The position numbers were made by a program, and so were the translations under genes. This document shows, piece by piece, positions 34,167 to 43,140 of a stretch of DNA of 64,000 nt; position 1 is the first letter of the stretch, and each line of letters starts with the position of its first letter. This stretch comes from Paracoccus benzoatiresistens. GTDB taxonomy: Bacteria > Pseudomonadota > Alphaproteobacteria > Rhodobacterales > Rhodobacteraceae. The notes beneath the pieces were generated by a model. It made no database searches. It had not been told where the DNA came from and worked only from the letters and a program-made list of their open reading frames with translations. The stretch lies in NCBI RefSeq assembly GCF_026913015.1, contig NZ_JAPTYD010000002.1, forward strand, positions 1-64,000. Direction: 5' to 3'.

Positions 34167-35319
34167 ACTCGAAGCCCATTACCGTGGCGCGGGTCATGGC
34201 GCCAAAGCCGTTGAAGCGGGTATTGGTCACGACCGAATAGGCGCCCGCGCCGTGGAAGACGACGTAATCATCCTCGGCCACGTCATCGGGCAGGGCCATT
34301 TCGCCCGGCAGGCGGTCCACCGAATCGCAGGTCGGCCCGAAGATGACGCGGCCATTGCGCTCGCCGGTGCGGGGCTTGCCCTGCGGCGTCAGAACCTCGA
34401 TCCGGTCGATATTGCCGATGATCGGCAGTTCGGCCAGCGCGCCATAGACGCCGTCATTCAGGAACACGCTGGCCCCGTCGCGCACGCCCTTGACGCGGGT
34501 GATCAGCGCATAGGCATCGGCGCAAAGGCCCCGGCCCGGCTCGCAGACAAGCGCGGGGGCGTCGGCGCCGAAGCACTCCGTCACCGTCTCGCCGATCTCG
34601 GTGAAGATCGACTGCAGGTCGGGCTCGACGCCCACGGCCCTGTGCGAGGGGAAGCCGCCGCCGACGTTCAGCCGCTGCGCCCTGACGCCCGCCATGTCGC
34701 AGATCTCCTTCGCCACGCGGATATAGCTTTCCCAGGCAATCGGGTCGGTGCATTGCGTCCCGGGATGGAAGGTCAGCGAGGGGACATAGCCCCGCTCCGC
34801 CACCAGGCGCAGCAGGTCGGCCGCCAGTTCGGGCGTCGCCCCGAATTTCGATCCGAAGTCATAGACCGCGCCCAGCACCGGCAGCTTGAAGCGTGGCGAA
34901 ATCTCGACCCCCTTGCCGGCGACTTCGGTCGGCACCTGTTCGAACAGCTTGTCCAGTTCGCTGCGGCTGTCCACCGACCAGGCAAGGATCCCTTCGCGCA
35001 CGCCATGCGCGATCTCTCGGCGCGACCGCACGGGGTTGTGGTAATGGCGGGCGGCGCGGGGGGCCAGTCGGCCGATCAGGTCGATCTCGAACGGAGATGC
35101 CACGTCGAAGCCCTGGATGCCGGCGGTCACCAGGTTCTGGATCACGGCCTCGTCCGGGTTCGACTTCACCGCATAGGTGACAAGGCCCGGAAAGCCGTCA
35201 AGAAACTGCCGCGCCCGGTCCTGCAACACTGTGGGCGCGAAGGCCATCACCGGATGGTCGGGCTGAAGATGGCGGATGATCTCGGCCGGATTGTCCCAGA
35301 CGGTCTTCTGTGTCCCCAT
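34165..35319 (-). CDS. Type III PLP-dependent decarboxylase (ornithine/lysine decarboxylase type)
   Basis: A 384-residue alanine-racemase-fold decarboxylase. The PLP Schiff-base lysine sits in LVTYAVKSNPDEAVIQNL. A second conserved set is SLTFHPGTQCTDPIAWESY, then RLNVGGGFPSHRAVGVEPDL (phosphate-binding glycines), EPGRGLCADAYALI, and FGPTCDSVDRLPGE with the catalytic Cys. These fit eukaryotic-type ornithine decarboxylase or related lysine/DAP enzymes, making putrescine or cadaverine. Exact substrate not settled. AAAGGA lies upstream of the ATG at 35319. It is divergent from an Lrp-type regulator. Confidence 0.9.
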   Translation of the reverse strand: MGTQKTVWDNPAEIIRHLQPDHPVMAFAPTVLQDRARQFLDGFPGLVTYAVKSNPDEAVIQNLVTAGIQGFDVASPFEIDLIGRLAPRAARHYHNPVRSRREIAHGVREGILAWSVDSRSELDKLFEQVPTEVAGKGVEISPRFKLPVLGAVYDFGSKFGATPELAADLLRLVAERGYVPSLTFHPGTQCTDPIAWESYIRVAKEICDMAGVRAQRLNVGGGFPSHRAVGVEPDLQSIFTEIGETVTECFGADAPALVCEPGRGLCADAYALITRVKGVRDGASVFLNDGVYGALAELPIIGNIDRIEVLTPQGKPRTGERNGRVIFGPTCDSVDRLPGEMALPDDVAEDDYVVFHGAGAYSVVTNTRFNGFGAMTRATVMGFE

Positions 35320-35448
35320 TGTGCGGGATCCTTTCGCGCGTTTGATGCAAGCGGGCGCAGGGCATGAAGCCCCGCAACCCAGAATGGCGCTTTTGGGTTC
35401 CAGTTTCACCGATGAAAAGGGTAGATTCGCGCCCCTTGCCAGTTATTA

Positions 35449-35475
35449 TGACGAACTTCATGTCAGTTTGACGAA
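35449..35475. promoter_or_regulatory. Candidate Lrp-type operator between decarboxylase and lrp genes
   Basis: TGACGAA occurs at 35449-35455 and again at 35469-35475, two direct copies exactly 20 bp apart, close to two helical turns. Between them TGTCA at 35461-35465 forms an inverted match to TGAC of the first copy. The site ends 17 bp before the Lrp start, a good place for autoregulation and control of the divergent decarboxylase gene. Confidence 0.4.
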
Positions 35476-35492
35476 ACCGCAGGACAGGGCCG

Positions 35493-35924
35493 ATGGACGA
35501 ACTGGATCGCAACATCGTGGCCCTGCTGTCGCAGGATGCGCGCAGTTCCATCGCGGTTCTGGCGCGGCGGCTGAAGGTGGCGCGGTCCACGCTGCAGGCG
35601 CGGCTGGAAAGGCTGGAAAGCTCGGGCGCGATCGCGGGCTATACGCTGCGCCTGGGCGAGGCGGCAAAGCTGGGCCGCATCCGCGCCACCGTCATGCTGG
35701 CGATCGAGCCGCGCAGCCAGCCCGCCATCCTGTCGCGCCTGAAGGCCATGCCGCAGGTCGAACGCATCCACACGACCAGCGGGCGTGTCGACCTGCTGGT
35801 GCAGATCGTCAGCGGATCGACCGCCGAACTGGACGAAACCCTGGACCGCATCGGCGCCATCGACGGCATCCGGTCCCATGAAAGCCTGATCCACCTGACG
35901 ACCAAGCTGGACCGGGCGGTCTAG
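35493..35924 (+). CDS. Lrp/AsnC family transcriptional regulator
   Basis: A 143-residue regulator with the full family architecture. The N-terminal winged helix shows LDRNIVALLSQDARSSIAVL and ARRLKVARSTLQARLERLES; the C-terminal RAM domain carries GRIRATVMLAIEPRS, then ERIHTTSGRVDLLVQIVSGS. It likely senses an amino acid and controls the divergent decarboxylase gene (173 bp between starts). Its stop overlaps the stop of the opposing HxlR gene in a palindromic CTAG. Confidence 0.92.
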   Translation: MDELDRNIVALLSQDARSSIAVLARRLKVARSTLQARLERLESSGAIAGYTLRLGEAAKLGRIRATVMLAIEPRSQPAILSRLKAMPQVERIHTTSGRVDLLVQIVSGSTAELDETLDRIGAIDGIRSHESLIHLTTKLDRAV

Positions 35925-36562
35925 CGCAGCCGGAACAGGTCCACGAAATCCTGCGCCGCGCGGGCATCGCCCGACAGACCGATCAGGTCGTCCCCTGCCA
36001 GCCGGGCCAGCGGCACAGGGCCATAGACCGCCCGCGCCAGGCTGTTGCCGCTGCCCGACAGCACGAAATCCGCCCCCGGATCCATCCCCGCCCCGGGCCG
36101 CAGGATGCCGTCGCCCGACAGCCGCAGCACGAAGCTCTCCCGGCCCATCTGCATGACGGCGGTTGCCCGATGCCCCTCGGCCGGACCGATCATCGCCGTC
36201 ATCGACAGGATCAGCGCGGTCGGGCTGATGAAGCGGCGCGGATCGTGACCCGGATGCAGCGCCCCCCAGCGGCACATCGCCTGAAGGACCGGCAGCAGGC
36301 CGCGTCCCGAAGGGGTCAGGTCATACAGCCCCGCCTCGGAATGCGTCACGACCCCTGCCCCGATCAACTGCGTCAGCCGCTGCGTCAGCACCGCCGCCGT
36401 GACGCCCGGCAGGCCGTGCCGGATCATCTGGAACCGCTTGGGCGCCAGCATCAGCTCTCGCACGATCAGCAGCGCCCAGCGGTCGCCCATGATGTTCAAG
36501 GCATGGGCGGCGAGGCACCCTTCGTCATAGCGGATGCGCGGAGGCTGGCGTGCTTCGTTCAT
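35921..36562 (-). CDS. HxlR family regulator with C-terminal SCP2-like domain
   Basis: A 213-residue regulator. Residues 1-100 form the HxlR winged helix: CLAAHALNIMGDRWALLIVR, then MLAPKRFQMIRHGLPGVTAA, TQRLTQLIGAGVV and YDLTPSGRGLLPVL. The last 85 residues (RATAVMQMGRESFVLRLSGD through PGADFVLSGSGNSLARAVYG) look like a sterol-carrier (SCP2) fold that could bind a hydrophobic ligand. It is divergent from the DUF1428-VOC-GST operon, and a nested inverted repeat (36571-36600) lies between the two starts. Confidence 0.9.
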   Translation of the reverse strand: MNEARQPPRIRYDEGCLAAHALNIMGDRWALLIVRELMLAPKRFQMIRHGLPGVTAAVLTQRLTQLIGAGVVTHSEAGLYDLTPSGRGLLPVLQAMCRWGALHPGHDPRRFISPTALILSMTAMIGPAEGHRATAVMQMGRESFVLRLSGDGILRPGAGMDPGADFVLSGSGNSLARAVYGPVPLARLAGDDLIGLSGDARAAQDFVDLFRLR

Positions 36563-36570
36563 GGCCCGAC

Positions 36571-36600
36571 AGTATCAGTTGCTTTTTCATACTGCAACTG
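36571..36600. promoter_or_regulatory. Candidate HxlR operator: nested inverted repeats
   Basis: CAGTTGC (36576-36582) and GCAACTG (36594-36600) form a perfect inverted repeat with 11 nt between. AGTAT (36571-36575) and ATACT (36589-36593) form a second inverted pair interlaced with it. The region lies in the 88-bp gap between the divergent HxlR and DUF1428 starts, and is clearly AT-richer than its surroundings. It fits binding of a dimeric winged-helix regulator to both promoters. Confidence 0.6.
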
Positions 36601-36650
36601 CCACGCTGGTCTCAGTCCGGGCCACGATGCCCCCAACGGGAGGAAGGATC

Positions 36651-37373
36651 ATGACCTATATCTCGGGTTTCGTTTGCGCCGTTCCGACTGCCAGGAAGGA
36701 CGCCTATGTCGCCCATGCGAGGGCGGGCTGGCCGTTCTTCCAGAAGCGGGGCGCGCTGCGGATGGTCGAATGCTGGGGCGAGGACGTGCCCCACGGCAAG
36801 CAGACCGACTTCTATCGTGCGACCCAGGCCAGGGAGGATGAAACGCCGCTGTTTTCCTGGGTCGAATGGCCCGACAAGGCCACATGCGATGCGGCCTGGT
36901 CCACCATGGACGGCGATTCGGGCCAGCAGGACATGCCGGAAATGCCCTTTGACGGGACGCGCATGTTCTGGGGCGGCTTCACGCCGATCGTCGAGGAAGG
37001 CGAAAGCCGGCCTGGCAAATACGTCCAGGGTTTCGTGCTGGCCGCGCCCGCCGACAAGAAGCAGGCCTATATCGACCTGGCCAACAGCGCGGCCGACATG
37101 TTCCAGCGTTACGGCGCCACCTATCAGGCCGAATGCTGGGGCGAGGACGTGCCACATGGCAAGCAGACCGACTTTTACCGCGCCGCCGATGCCCGGGATG
37201 GCGAGGTGCCGGTTTTTGCCTGGATCGAATGGCCCGACCGCGCCACCTGCGATCAGGCCGGCAGGAAGATGGAGGCCGAGATGAACGGACAGGACATGCC
37301 GGAGATGCCCTTCGACGGGATGCGCATGTTCTGGGGCGGCTTCACGCCGATCTTCGACAGCAAGACGGCGTAG
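36651..37373 (+). CDS. Tandem DUF1428 protein
   Basis: A 240-residue protein made of two DUF1428 copies (about residues 1-118 and 122-240). Each contains GFV.A.P, AECWGEDVPHGKQTDFYRA or its near-copy, a central W(V/I)EWPD(K/R)ATCD, and QDMPEMPFDG.RMFWGGFTPI. The copies are 121 residues (363 bp) apart, and several segments are nearly identical at DNA level. DUF1428 proteins are normally about 120 residues and belong to the ferredoxin-like YciI/dimeric barrel group with unknown function. The fusion would give a built-in pseudo-dimer. GGGAGGAAGG precedes the ATG. The VOC gene follows 9 bp downstream. Confidence 0.9.
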   Translation: MTYISGFVCAVPTARKDAYVAHARAGWPFFQKRGALRMVECWGEDVPHGKQTDFYRATQAREDETPLFSWVEWPDKATCDAAWSTMDGDSGQQDMPEMPFDGTRMFWGGFTPIVEEGESRPGKYVQGFVLAAPADKKQAYIDLANSAADMFQRYGATYQAECWGEDVPHGKQTDFYRAADARDGEVPVFAWIEWPDRATCDQAGRKMEAEMNGQDMPEMPFDGMRMFWGGFTPIFDSKTA

Positions 37374-37382
37374 GGTGCGACC

Positions 37383-38171
37383 ATGGCCAGGATTCACGGA
37401 CATCCCGTCTGGTTCGAGCTTGCGACGGGTCAGGGTGACCTGGAAGCGGCGGGCGATTTCTATCGCCAGGTTCTCGGCTGGCAGATAGGCGACAGCGGGA
37501 TGGCGGGGTTCGCCTATCACCTTGCCACTGCCGATGGCGACATGGTGGCCGGCCTGATGGAGATGCCGGGCGACGTGGCCGGGATGCCGCCCGCATGGAT
37601 GGTCTATTTCGGCGTCCAAGACGCCGACAGGGCCGCCGCCGACATCCGCCAGGAGGGCGGCCGGGTGTTCCGGGAACCGGCCGACATCCCCGGCACCGGG
37701 CGATTCGCCATCGTCACCGACCCGCAGGGTGCCCCCTTCGGCATCCTGCGCCCCGACCCGATGGAGGGGGGCGGCGAAACCCGGGCCTTCGACCAGCAGA
37801 AGGCCGCGCATGGCAACTGGCTGGAACTGATGTCCCCGGACCCGGCGGCGGGCTTCGATTTCTACGCGCGCCTGTTCGGTTGGCGGAAATCGACGGCCAT
37901 CGACATGGGAAAGATGGGCAGCTACCAGATCTTCGGCCATGACGGCGCCGATATCGGCGGCATGATGGGTTTGGGCAACGCGCCGCACCCCTGCTGGCTG
38001 CCCTATTTCGGAACCAACGGCGTGAACCCCGCCGTCGGCCGCATCAGGGATGCGGGCGGCACCGTCCAGCATGGCCCGCAAGAGGTTCCGGGCGGCGCCC
38101 ATGTCGCGGTCGCCGCCGATCCCCAGGGCGCCCGCTTCGCCGTGGTCGGCCCGCTGGAGATGACGCCATGA
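37383..38171 (+). CDS. Two-domain VOC family protein
   Basis: A 262-residue protein with two vicinal-oxygen-chelate domains (about 8-125 and 135-260). Domain 1 shows VWFELATGQGDLEAAGDFYR and VTDPQGAPFGILRPD; domain 2 shows NWLELMSPDPAAGFDFYARL and ADPQGARFAVVGP. Domains of this type bind a divalent metal and act on electrophilic or aromatic compounds. The substrate is unknown. The GST-family gene overlaps its stop as ATGA, so DUF1428, VOC and GST form one operon with detoxification character. Confidence 0.9.
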   Translation: MARIHGHPVWFELATGQGDLEAAGDFYRQVLGWQIGDSGMAGFAYHLATADGDMVAGLMEMPGDVAGMPPAWMVYFGVQDADRAAADIRQEGGRVFREPADIPGTGRFAIVTDPQGAPFGILRPDPMEGGGETRAFDQQKAAHGNWLELMSPDPAAGFDFYARLFGWRKSTAIDMGKMGSYQIFGHDGADIGGMMGLGNAPHPCWLPYFGTNGVNPAVGRIRDAGGTVQHGPQEVPGGAHVAVAADPQGARFAVVGPLEMTP

Positions 38172-38809
38172 CCCTGGTCCTGACCACCTATGACTGGGTG
38201 CCCGAGTTCCCGCGCGGCTTCGTGCGCGACATCCGCGTCCGCTGGCTGCTGGAAGAACTCGGCCGGCCCTACCAGGTCGAGACGGTGCCGGTGCGCGAGA
38301 AATCCCCCGACCACATCGCGAACCAGCCCTTCGCGCAGGTGCCCTTTATCCGCGACGGCGACCTGACCCTGTTCGAATCGGGCGCGATCCTGCTGCATCT
38401 GGCCGAGGGCACGGACCTGATGCCCGAGGATCTGCGCCCCCAGGTCCAGCAATGGCTGATCGCGGCGCTCAACAGCGTCGAGCCGTTCATCATGGCCTGG
38501 GCCATCAACAAGTTCTTCGACAAGGACGAGGCGGGCGCCGCCCGCCGCGAGCCCCTGCTGCATCAGCGGCTGGCGCAGTTGCAGGCCGCTTTGGGCAACC
38601 GCGACTGGCTGACGGGCGACAGCTTCACGGTGGCCGACCTGCTGATGGCCGACATCCTGCGGATCCCGGCGCAGAACGGCTTTCTGGACGACCTGCACGG
38701 GCTTGCGGCCTATACGGAACGCGCCACGGCCCGTCCGGGCTTCAGGAAGGCCCTGGCCGACCAGATGGCGCATTGGCGCGCGGCGGATGAAAGACAGGCC
38801 ACTGCATAG
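38168..38809 (+). CDS. Glutathione S-transferase family protein
   Basis: A 213-residue GST. The thioredoxin-like N-terminal domain runs to [20 protein letters not shown] (cis-Pro in QVPF and the glutathione-binding ESGAI), and the all-helical C-terminal domain contains [21 protein letters not shown] with the conserved Asp. It likely conjugates or reduces an electrophile with glutathione. It is translationally coupled to the VOC gene and sits next to valS (75 bp gap). The HxlR regulator upstream probably controls it. Confidence 0.92.
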   Translation: MTLVLTTYDWVPEFPRGFVRDIRVRWLLEELGRPYQVETVPVREKSPDHIANQPFAQVPFIRDGDLTLFESGAILLHLAEGTDLMPEDLRPQVQQWLIAALNSVEPFIMAWAINKFFDKDEAGAARREPLLHQRLAQLQAALGNRDWLTGDSFTVADLLMADILRIPAQNGFLDDLHGLAAYTERATARPGFRKALADQMAHWRAADERQATA

Positions 38810-38883
38810 GCTGCACGCTGTCTCTCTTGGCCTTTGCCCCTGCATTCGCTAATCCCCTTTCCAAGCGAAGGGGATCTGCCGAG

Positions 38884-41800
38884 ATGAGCATGGACAAAAG
38901 CTTTGACGCCAAGGCCGCCGAAGCGCGGATCAGCGCTGAATGGGAACGGGCGAACGCCTTTGCCGCGGGGGCCAATGCCTCGCGGTCCGAAACATTCACC
39001 GTGATGATCCCGCCCCCGAACGTCACCGGCAGCCTGCATATCGGCCATGCCTTCAACAACACCCTGCAGGACATCCTGGTCCGCTGGCACCGGATGCGCG
39101 GCTTCGACACGCTGTGGCAGCCCGGCCAGGACCACGCGGGCATCGCCACGCAGATGGTCGTGGAACGCCGCATGGCCGAACGCCAGGAACCGAACCGCCG
39201 CGCCATCGGGCGGGACGCCTTCCTGCAGAAGGTCTGGGCCTGGAAGCAGGAATCCGGCGACACGATCATCAACCAGCTGAAGCGGCTCGGCGCCTCCTGC
39301 GACTGGTCGCGCAACGCCTTCACCATGTCGGGCGCGCCGGGCGCCCCTGCGGGCGAGGAAGGGAATTTCCACGACGCCGTGATCCGGGTCTTCCTGGACC
39401 TTTACAACAAGGGCATCATCTATCGCGGCAAGCGGCTGGTGAACTGGGATCCGCATTTCGAGACCGCCATCAGCGACCTCGAGGTCGAGAACCGCGAGGT
39501 TTCCGGCCACATGTGGCATTTCAAGTACCCGCTGGCCGGCGGCGAGACCTATGAATATGTCGAACGCGACGCCGACGGGAACGTCACGCTGCGCGAGACC
39601 CGCGATTACATCAGCATCGCCACGACACGCCCCGAGACCATGCTGGGCGACGGCGCGGTGGCGGTCCATCCGGATGACGCGCGCTATGCCCCCATCGTCG
39701 GCAAGCTGTGCGAGATCCCCGTGGGTCCCAGGGAACACCGCCGGCTGATCCCGATCATCACCGATGAATACCCCGACCCGAACTTCGGATCCGGCGCGGT
39801 CAAGATCACCGGGGCGCATGACTTCAACGACTATGCGGTGGCGATCCGCAACGACATCCCGCTTTACGCGCTGATGGACACAAAGGGCGCGATGCGCGCG
39901 GATGGCCTTTCCTATGCCGAAAGCGCCGCCATCGCGACCCGCGCCGCGCGGGGCGAGGATGTGGGCGACGTGTCCAACGTCAACCTGGTGCCCGAGGATC
40001 TGCGCGGCCTGGACCGCCTCGAGGCGCGCAAGCGGGTCATCGACCAGATCAATGCCGAGCGTCTGGCCGTCACCTATCTGCACAAGGAAATAGACCGCGA
40101 CACGGGGGCCGAGCATCTGGAGCGCCGCCCGCTGGTGGACAGCAAGCCCATCATGCAGCCCTTCGGCGACCGCTCGGGCGTGGTGATCGAGCCCATGCTG
40201 ACCGACCAGTGGTTCGTGGACACCCAGCAAATCGTCGGCCCTGCGCTGGATGCCGTGCGAGACGGCCGCACCGAGATCCTGCCCGAGCAGCACAAGAAGG
40301 TTTATTTCAACTGGCTGGAGAATATCGAGCCCTGGACGATTTCCCGCCAGCTTTGGTGGGGTCACCAGATCCCGGTCTGGTATGGCCTCGACCTGTCGCC
40401 GGAAGGGCAGGTCGATGACGACGGCGATGGCGCGCTGGACGACGTGGAAATCTTCGCGCTGCTGGAGGAAGGCCTGGTCCATCGCGACGAGATCCACCAT
40501 GCCGCCGCGAATTTCGACCAGGTGGCCGAACAGTTCCGCGATTCCATCGCGGGCCTGCCCCCGCCCCTGGAGATCGCCCGCATTGTCGAGGTCGCGGAGC
40601 GCAACGCCGCCATCGACGCCTTTGCCCGAGGCTTGGCGGATTACAACCTGACCGAGGATCCGACCCGGCTGGTTTATCCCGTCTGGCGCGATCCCGATGT
40701 GCTGGACACCTGGTTCAGCAGCGGGCTGTGGCCGCTGGGGACACTGGGCTGGCCCTATGACACGCCGGAAATGCGCAAGTATTTCCCGACCGACGTGCTG
40801 GTCACGGGCTTCGACATCATCTTCTTCTGGGTCGCCCGGATGATGATGATGCAGCTGGAGGTCGCGGGCGACGTGCCCTTCCGCACGGTTTATGTCCACG
40901 GCCTCGTGCGCGACGAAAAGGGCGCCAAGATGTCGAAGTCGAAGGGCAACGTCATCGACCCGCTGACGCTGATCGACGATTTCGGGGCCGATGCGCTGCG
41001 CATGACGCTGACCGGCATGGCCGCCATGGGCCGCGATCCGAAGCTGGGGCCCAAGCATGTCGAGGGCGCCCGCAACTTCGTGACCAAGATCTGGAACGCC
41101 ACCCGCTTTGCCGAGATGAACGGCGTTCGCGGCGGCGGGACGCTGCCGCAGCCGCGGCATACCGTGAACCGCTGGATCATCGGCGAGGTCGCGCGGATCC
41201 GGCTGGCCACGGACGAGGCGCTGGCGACATACCGCTTCAACGATGCCGCGAATGGGCTTTACGCCTTTGTCTGGGGCAAGGTCTGCGACTGGTATGTCGA
41301 ATTCGCCAAGCCCCTGTTTGATGGCGAGTTCGCGGATGAAACCCGCGCGACGATGGGCTGGGTTCTGGACCAGTGCTATCTGCTGCTGCACCCGATCATG
41401 CCCTTCGTGACCGAAGAGCTGTGGCGGCTTACCGGCGACCGCCCGAAGATGCTGGTCCACGGCGACTGGCCGACCTATGGGGCGGAACTGATCGACGCCG
41501 AGGCGGATCGCCAGATGAACTGGGTGATCGCCCTGATCGAGGCGGTCCGCTCGGCCCGCGCCCAGATGGGTGTGCCTGCGGGCGCGAAGCTGGACCTGAT
41601 CGTGACCGAGGCGGACGGGACCGCGCGCGCCACGCTGGCCGCCAATGCCCCGCTTGTCGAGCGGTTGGCGCGCGTGAATGCGCCCGTGGACGGCGTCGCG
41701 GGCAAGGGCATGATCGCGGTCGCGGCGCAGGGGGCCAGCTTCGCCCTGCCCATTGGCGACGTGATCGACGTGGCGGCGGAAACGGCGCGGCTGCAGAAAT

Positions 41801-41973
41801 CCGCCGCGAAGTCCGAGAAGGACGCGGACGGGTTGCGCAAGCGGCTTGGCAATCCGAAGTTCGTCGAGAACGCCGAAGCCGAGGTGATCGAGGAAACCCG
41901 CGAGAAGCTGGCGGCCCTTGATGACGACATCGCACGCCTGAAGGCGGCGCTGGCGCAGCTGGCGGCGATGTAA
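38884..41973 (+). CDS. valS: Valyl-tRNA synthetase
   Basis: A 1029-residue class I synthetase that charges tRNA-Val. The HIGH motif is HIGH at residues 52-55 ([18 protein letters not shown]), and KMSKS is at about 682-686. The editing domain shows [20 protein letters not shown] and VWFSS-type [20 protein letters not shown]. The C-terminal coiled coil (about 960-1029) is charged and helical. Between [10 protein letters not shown] (about 494) and DPDVLDTW (about 602) the distance is about 110 residues, some 60 more than in E. coli ValRS. Start at 38884; Met 3 is an alternative. GATC-rich purines precede it. Confidence 0.97.
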   Translation: MSMDKSFDAKAAEARISAEWERANAFAAGANASRSETFTVMIPPPNVTGSLHIGHAFNNTLQDILVRWHRMRGFDTLWQPGQDHAGIATQMVVERRMAERQEPNRRAIGRDAFLQKVWAWKQESGDTIINQLKRLGASCDWSRNAFTMSGAPGAPAGEEGNFHDAVIRVFLDLYNKGIIYRGKRLVNWDPHFETAISDLEVENREVSGHMWHFKYPLAGGETYEYVERDADGNVTLRETRDYISIATTRPETMLGDGAVAVHPDDARYAPIVGKLCEIPVGPREHRRLIPIITDEYPDPNFGSGAVKITGAHDFNDYAVAIRNDIPLYALMDTKGAMRADGLSYAESAAIATRAARGEDVGDVSNVNLVPEDLRGLDRLEARKRVIDQINAERLAVTYLHKEIDRDTGAEHLERRPLVDSKPIMQPFGDRSGVVIEPMLTDQWFVDTQQIVGPALDAVRDGRTEILPEQHKKVYFNWLENIEPWTISRQLWWGHQIPVWYGLDLSPEGQVDDDGDGALDDVEIFALLEEGLVHRDEIHHAAANFDQVAEQFRDSIAGLPPPLEIARIVEVAERNAAIDAFARGLADYNLTEDPTRLVYPVWRDPDVLDTWFSSGLWPLGTLGWPYDTPEMRKYFPTDVLVTGFDIIFFWVARMMMMQLEVAGDVPFRTVYVHGLVRDEKGAKMSKSKGNVIDPLTLIDDFGADALRMTLTGMAAMGRDPKLGPKHVEGARNFVTKIWNATRFAEMNGVRGGGTLPQPRHTVNRWIIGEVARIRLATDEALATYRFNDAANGLYAFVWGKVCDWYVEFAKPLFDGEFADETRATMGWVLDQCYLLLHPIMPFVTEELWRLTGDRPKMLVHGDWPTYGAELIDAEADRQMNWVIALIEAVRSARAQMGVPAGAKLDLIVTEADGTARATLAANAPLVERLARVNAPVDGVAGKGMIAVAAQGASFALPIGDVIDVAAETARLQKSAAKSEKDADGLRKRLGNPKFVENAEAEVIEETREKLAALDDDIARLKAALAQLAAM

Positions 41974-41987
41974 GCCTTCGCTGCCCG

Positions 41988-42042
41988 GGGCGCCTGCGGC
42001 GAGAGCAGGTGCCTCCGGCGGGGATATTTAAGTGAAGAAGAA
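41988..42042 (+). repeat. Dispersed GC-hairpin/GATATTT element, copy C
   Basis: After the valS stop, an 8-bp stem-loop (GCGCCTGC pairing GCAGGTGC with one G-U, 7-nt loop) is followed by CCTCCGGCGGGGATATTT and AAGTGAAGAAGAAC. It fills the gap between the convergent valS and aminotransferase genes, and has the same order (hairpin, GATATTT, GAAGAAG) as copies A, B and D. Confidence 0.75.
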
Positions 42043-42045
42043 CCG

Positions 42046-43140
42046 TCAGAGCGCGGAAAGCGCGCGCGGCAGCGCCTCGGCCAGGATGTCGAGTTCGGCA
42101 CCGGGCGCGCAGCTGACGCGGATGCAGCGGTTGAGCGGCGCCACGCCGGGCATGCGGACAAAGACGCCCTGTCCCGCCAGCGCATCGACAAGGCGACGCG
42201 CGAAGGCGCCGTCGCGATGCGTATCCAAGGCCACGAAGTTGGTGGCCGATGGCAGGGCGGTCAGCTGGTTTTCCGCGCCAAGGGCGGCGATGCGGTCACG
42301 GGCGGCGGCAACCCTGGCTACGATCTGAGCCAGCCAGTCCCGGTCGGCCAGCGCGGCCAGCGCGCCGATCTGGCTGATGCGGTTCATGCCGAAATGGTTG
42401 CGCACCCGGTCGAAGGCCGCGATCAGGTCCGGGTGACCGATGGCATAGCCCACGCGTGCGCCCGCCATGCCATAGGCCTTGGAGAAGGTCCGCATCCGGA
42501 TCACGCGGGGATCATCGGGGGCGATGGTCGGGATGGCGCCCGCCGGGGCGAATTCGGCATAAGCCTCGTCCAGGACCAGAAGGCAGTCTGCGGGCATCCG
42601 GTCCAGCATCGCCTCGATCACCGCGCCCTCGTGCCAGCTGCCCATCGGGTTGTCGGGATTGGCCAGATAGACCAGTCGCGCCCCGGTTTTCCTTGCGCGG
42701 TCCAGCAGGGCCTGCGGATCCTCGGCATCCTTGTGGTAGGGCACCTTGTCCAGCGCCCCGCCGAAGCCGGTCACATGGAAGTTGAACGTGGGATAGGCCC
42801 CGTCCGAGGTCACGACCACGTCCCCTGGCGCGACCGTCAGCCGCACGAGCAGGCCCAGAAGACCATCGATGCCCTCGCCCACGATGATGTTCTCGGGCCG
42901 CACACCGTGATGGGCGGCCAGGGCTTGCGTCAGGTCGAAACTGGTCGGGTCGCCGTATTTCCAGACCTCGCCCACCGCCGCCTGCATCGCGGCAACCGCG
43001 CGCGGACTTGGGCCGAAGCCGTTTTCGTTGGCGCCGAGCCGGGCGGCGAAGGGGCGGCCCGACTGGCGTTCCAGCGTTTCGGGTCCGACAAAGGGGACGG
43101 TGGCGGGCAGGCCCGCCGGGATCGGGGCAAGGCGGATCAT
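42046..43140 (-). CDS. Histidinol-phosphate aminotransferase-like PLP enzyme
   Basis: A 364-residue class I/II aminotransferase. It has the HisC-style start GANENGFGPSPRAVAAMQAA, the PLP-binding GEGIDGLLGLLVRL and later NPDNPMGSW, VLDEAYAEF, and the lysine segment RMRTFSKAYGMAGARVGYAI. This is HisC-like but may act on an aromatic or other amino acid. The stop codon of the upstream RAM-domain gene overlaps its ATG by one base (TGATG), so both are coupled. It is convergent with valS. Confidence 0.9.
   Translation of the reverse strand: MIRLAPIPAGLPATVPFVGPETLERQSGRPFAARLGANENGFGPSPRAVAAMQAAVGEVWKYGDPTSFDLTQALAAHHGVRPENIIVGEGIDGLLGLLVRLTVAPGDVVVTSDGAYPTFNFHVTGFGGALDKVPYHKDAEDPQALLDRARKTGARLVYLANPDNPMGSWHEGAVIEAMLDRMPADCLLVLDEAYAEFAPAGAIPTIAPDDPRVIRMRTFSKAYGMAGARVGYAIGHPDLIAAFDRVRNHFGMNRISQIGALAALADRDWLAQIVARVAAARDRIAALGAENQLTALPSATNFVALDTHRDGAFARRLVDALAGQGVFVRMPGVAPLNRCIRVSCAPGAELDILAEALPRALSAL

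Noticed and set aside
37369..37380. TAGGGTGCG after the DUF1428 gene resembles the end of the twin-hairpin element
   Set aside because: Only 8 bases match and there is no hairpin or second end. It looks like chance.
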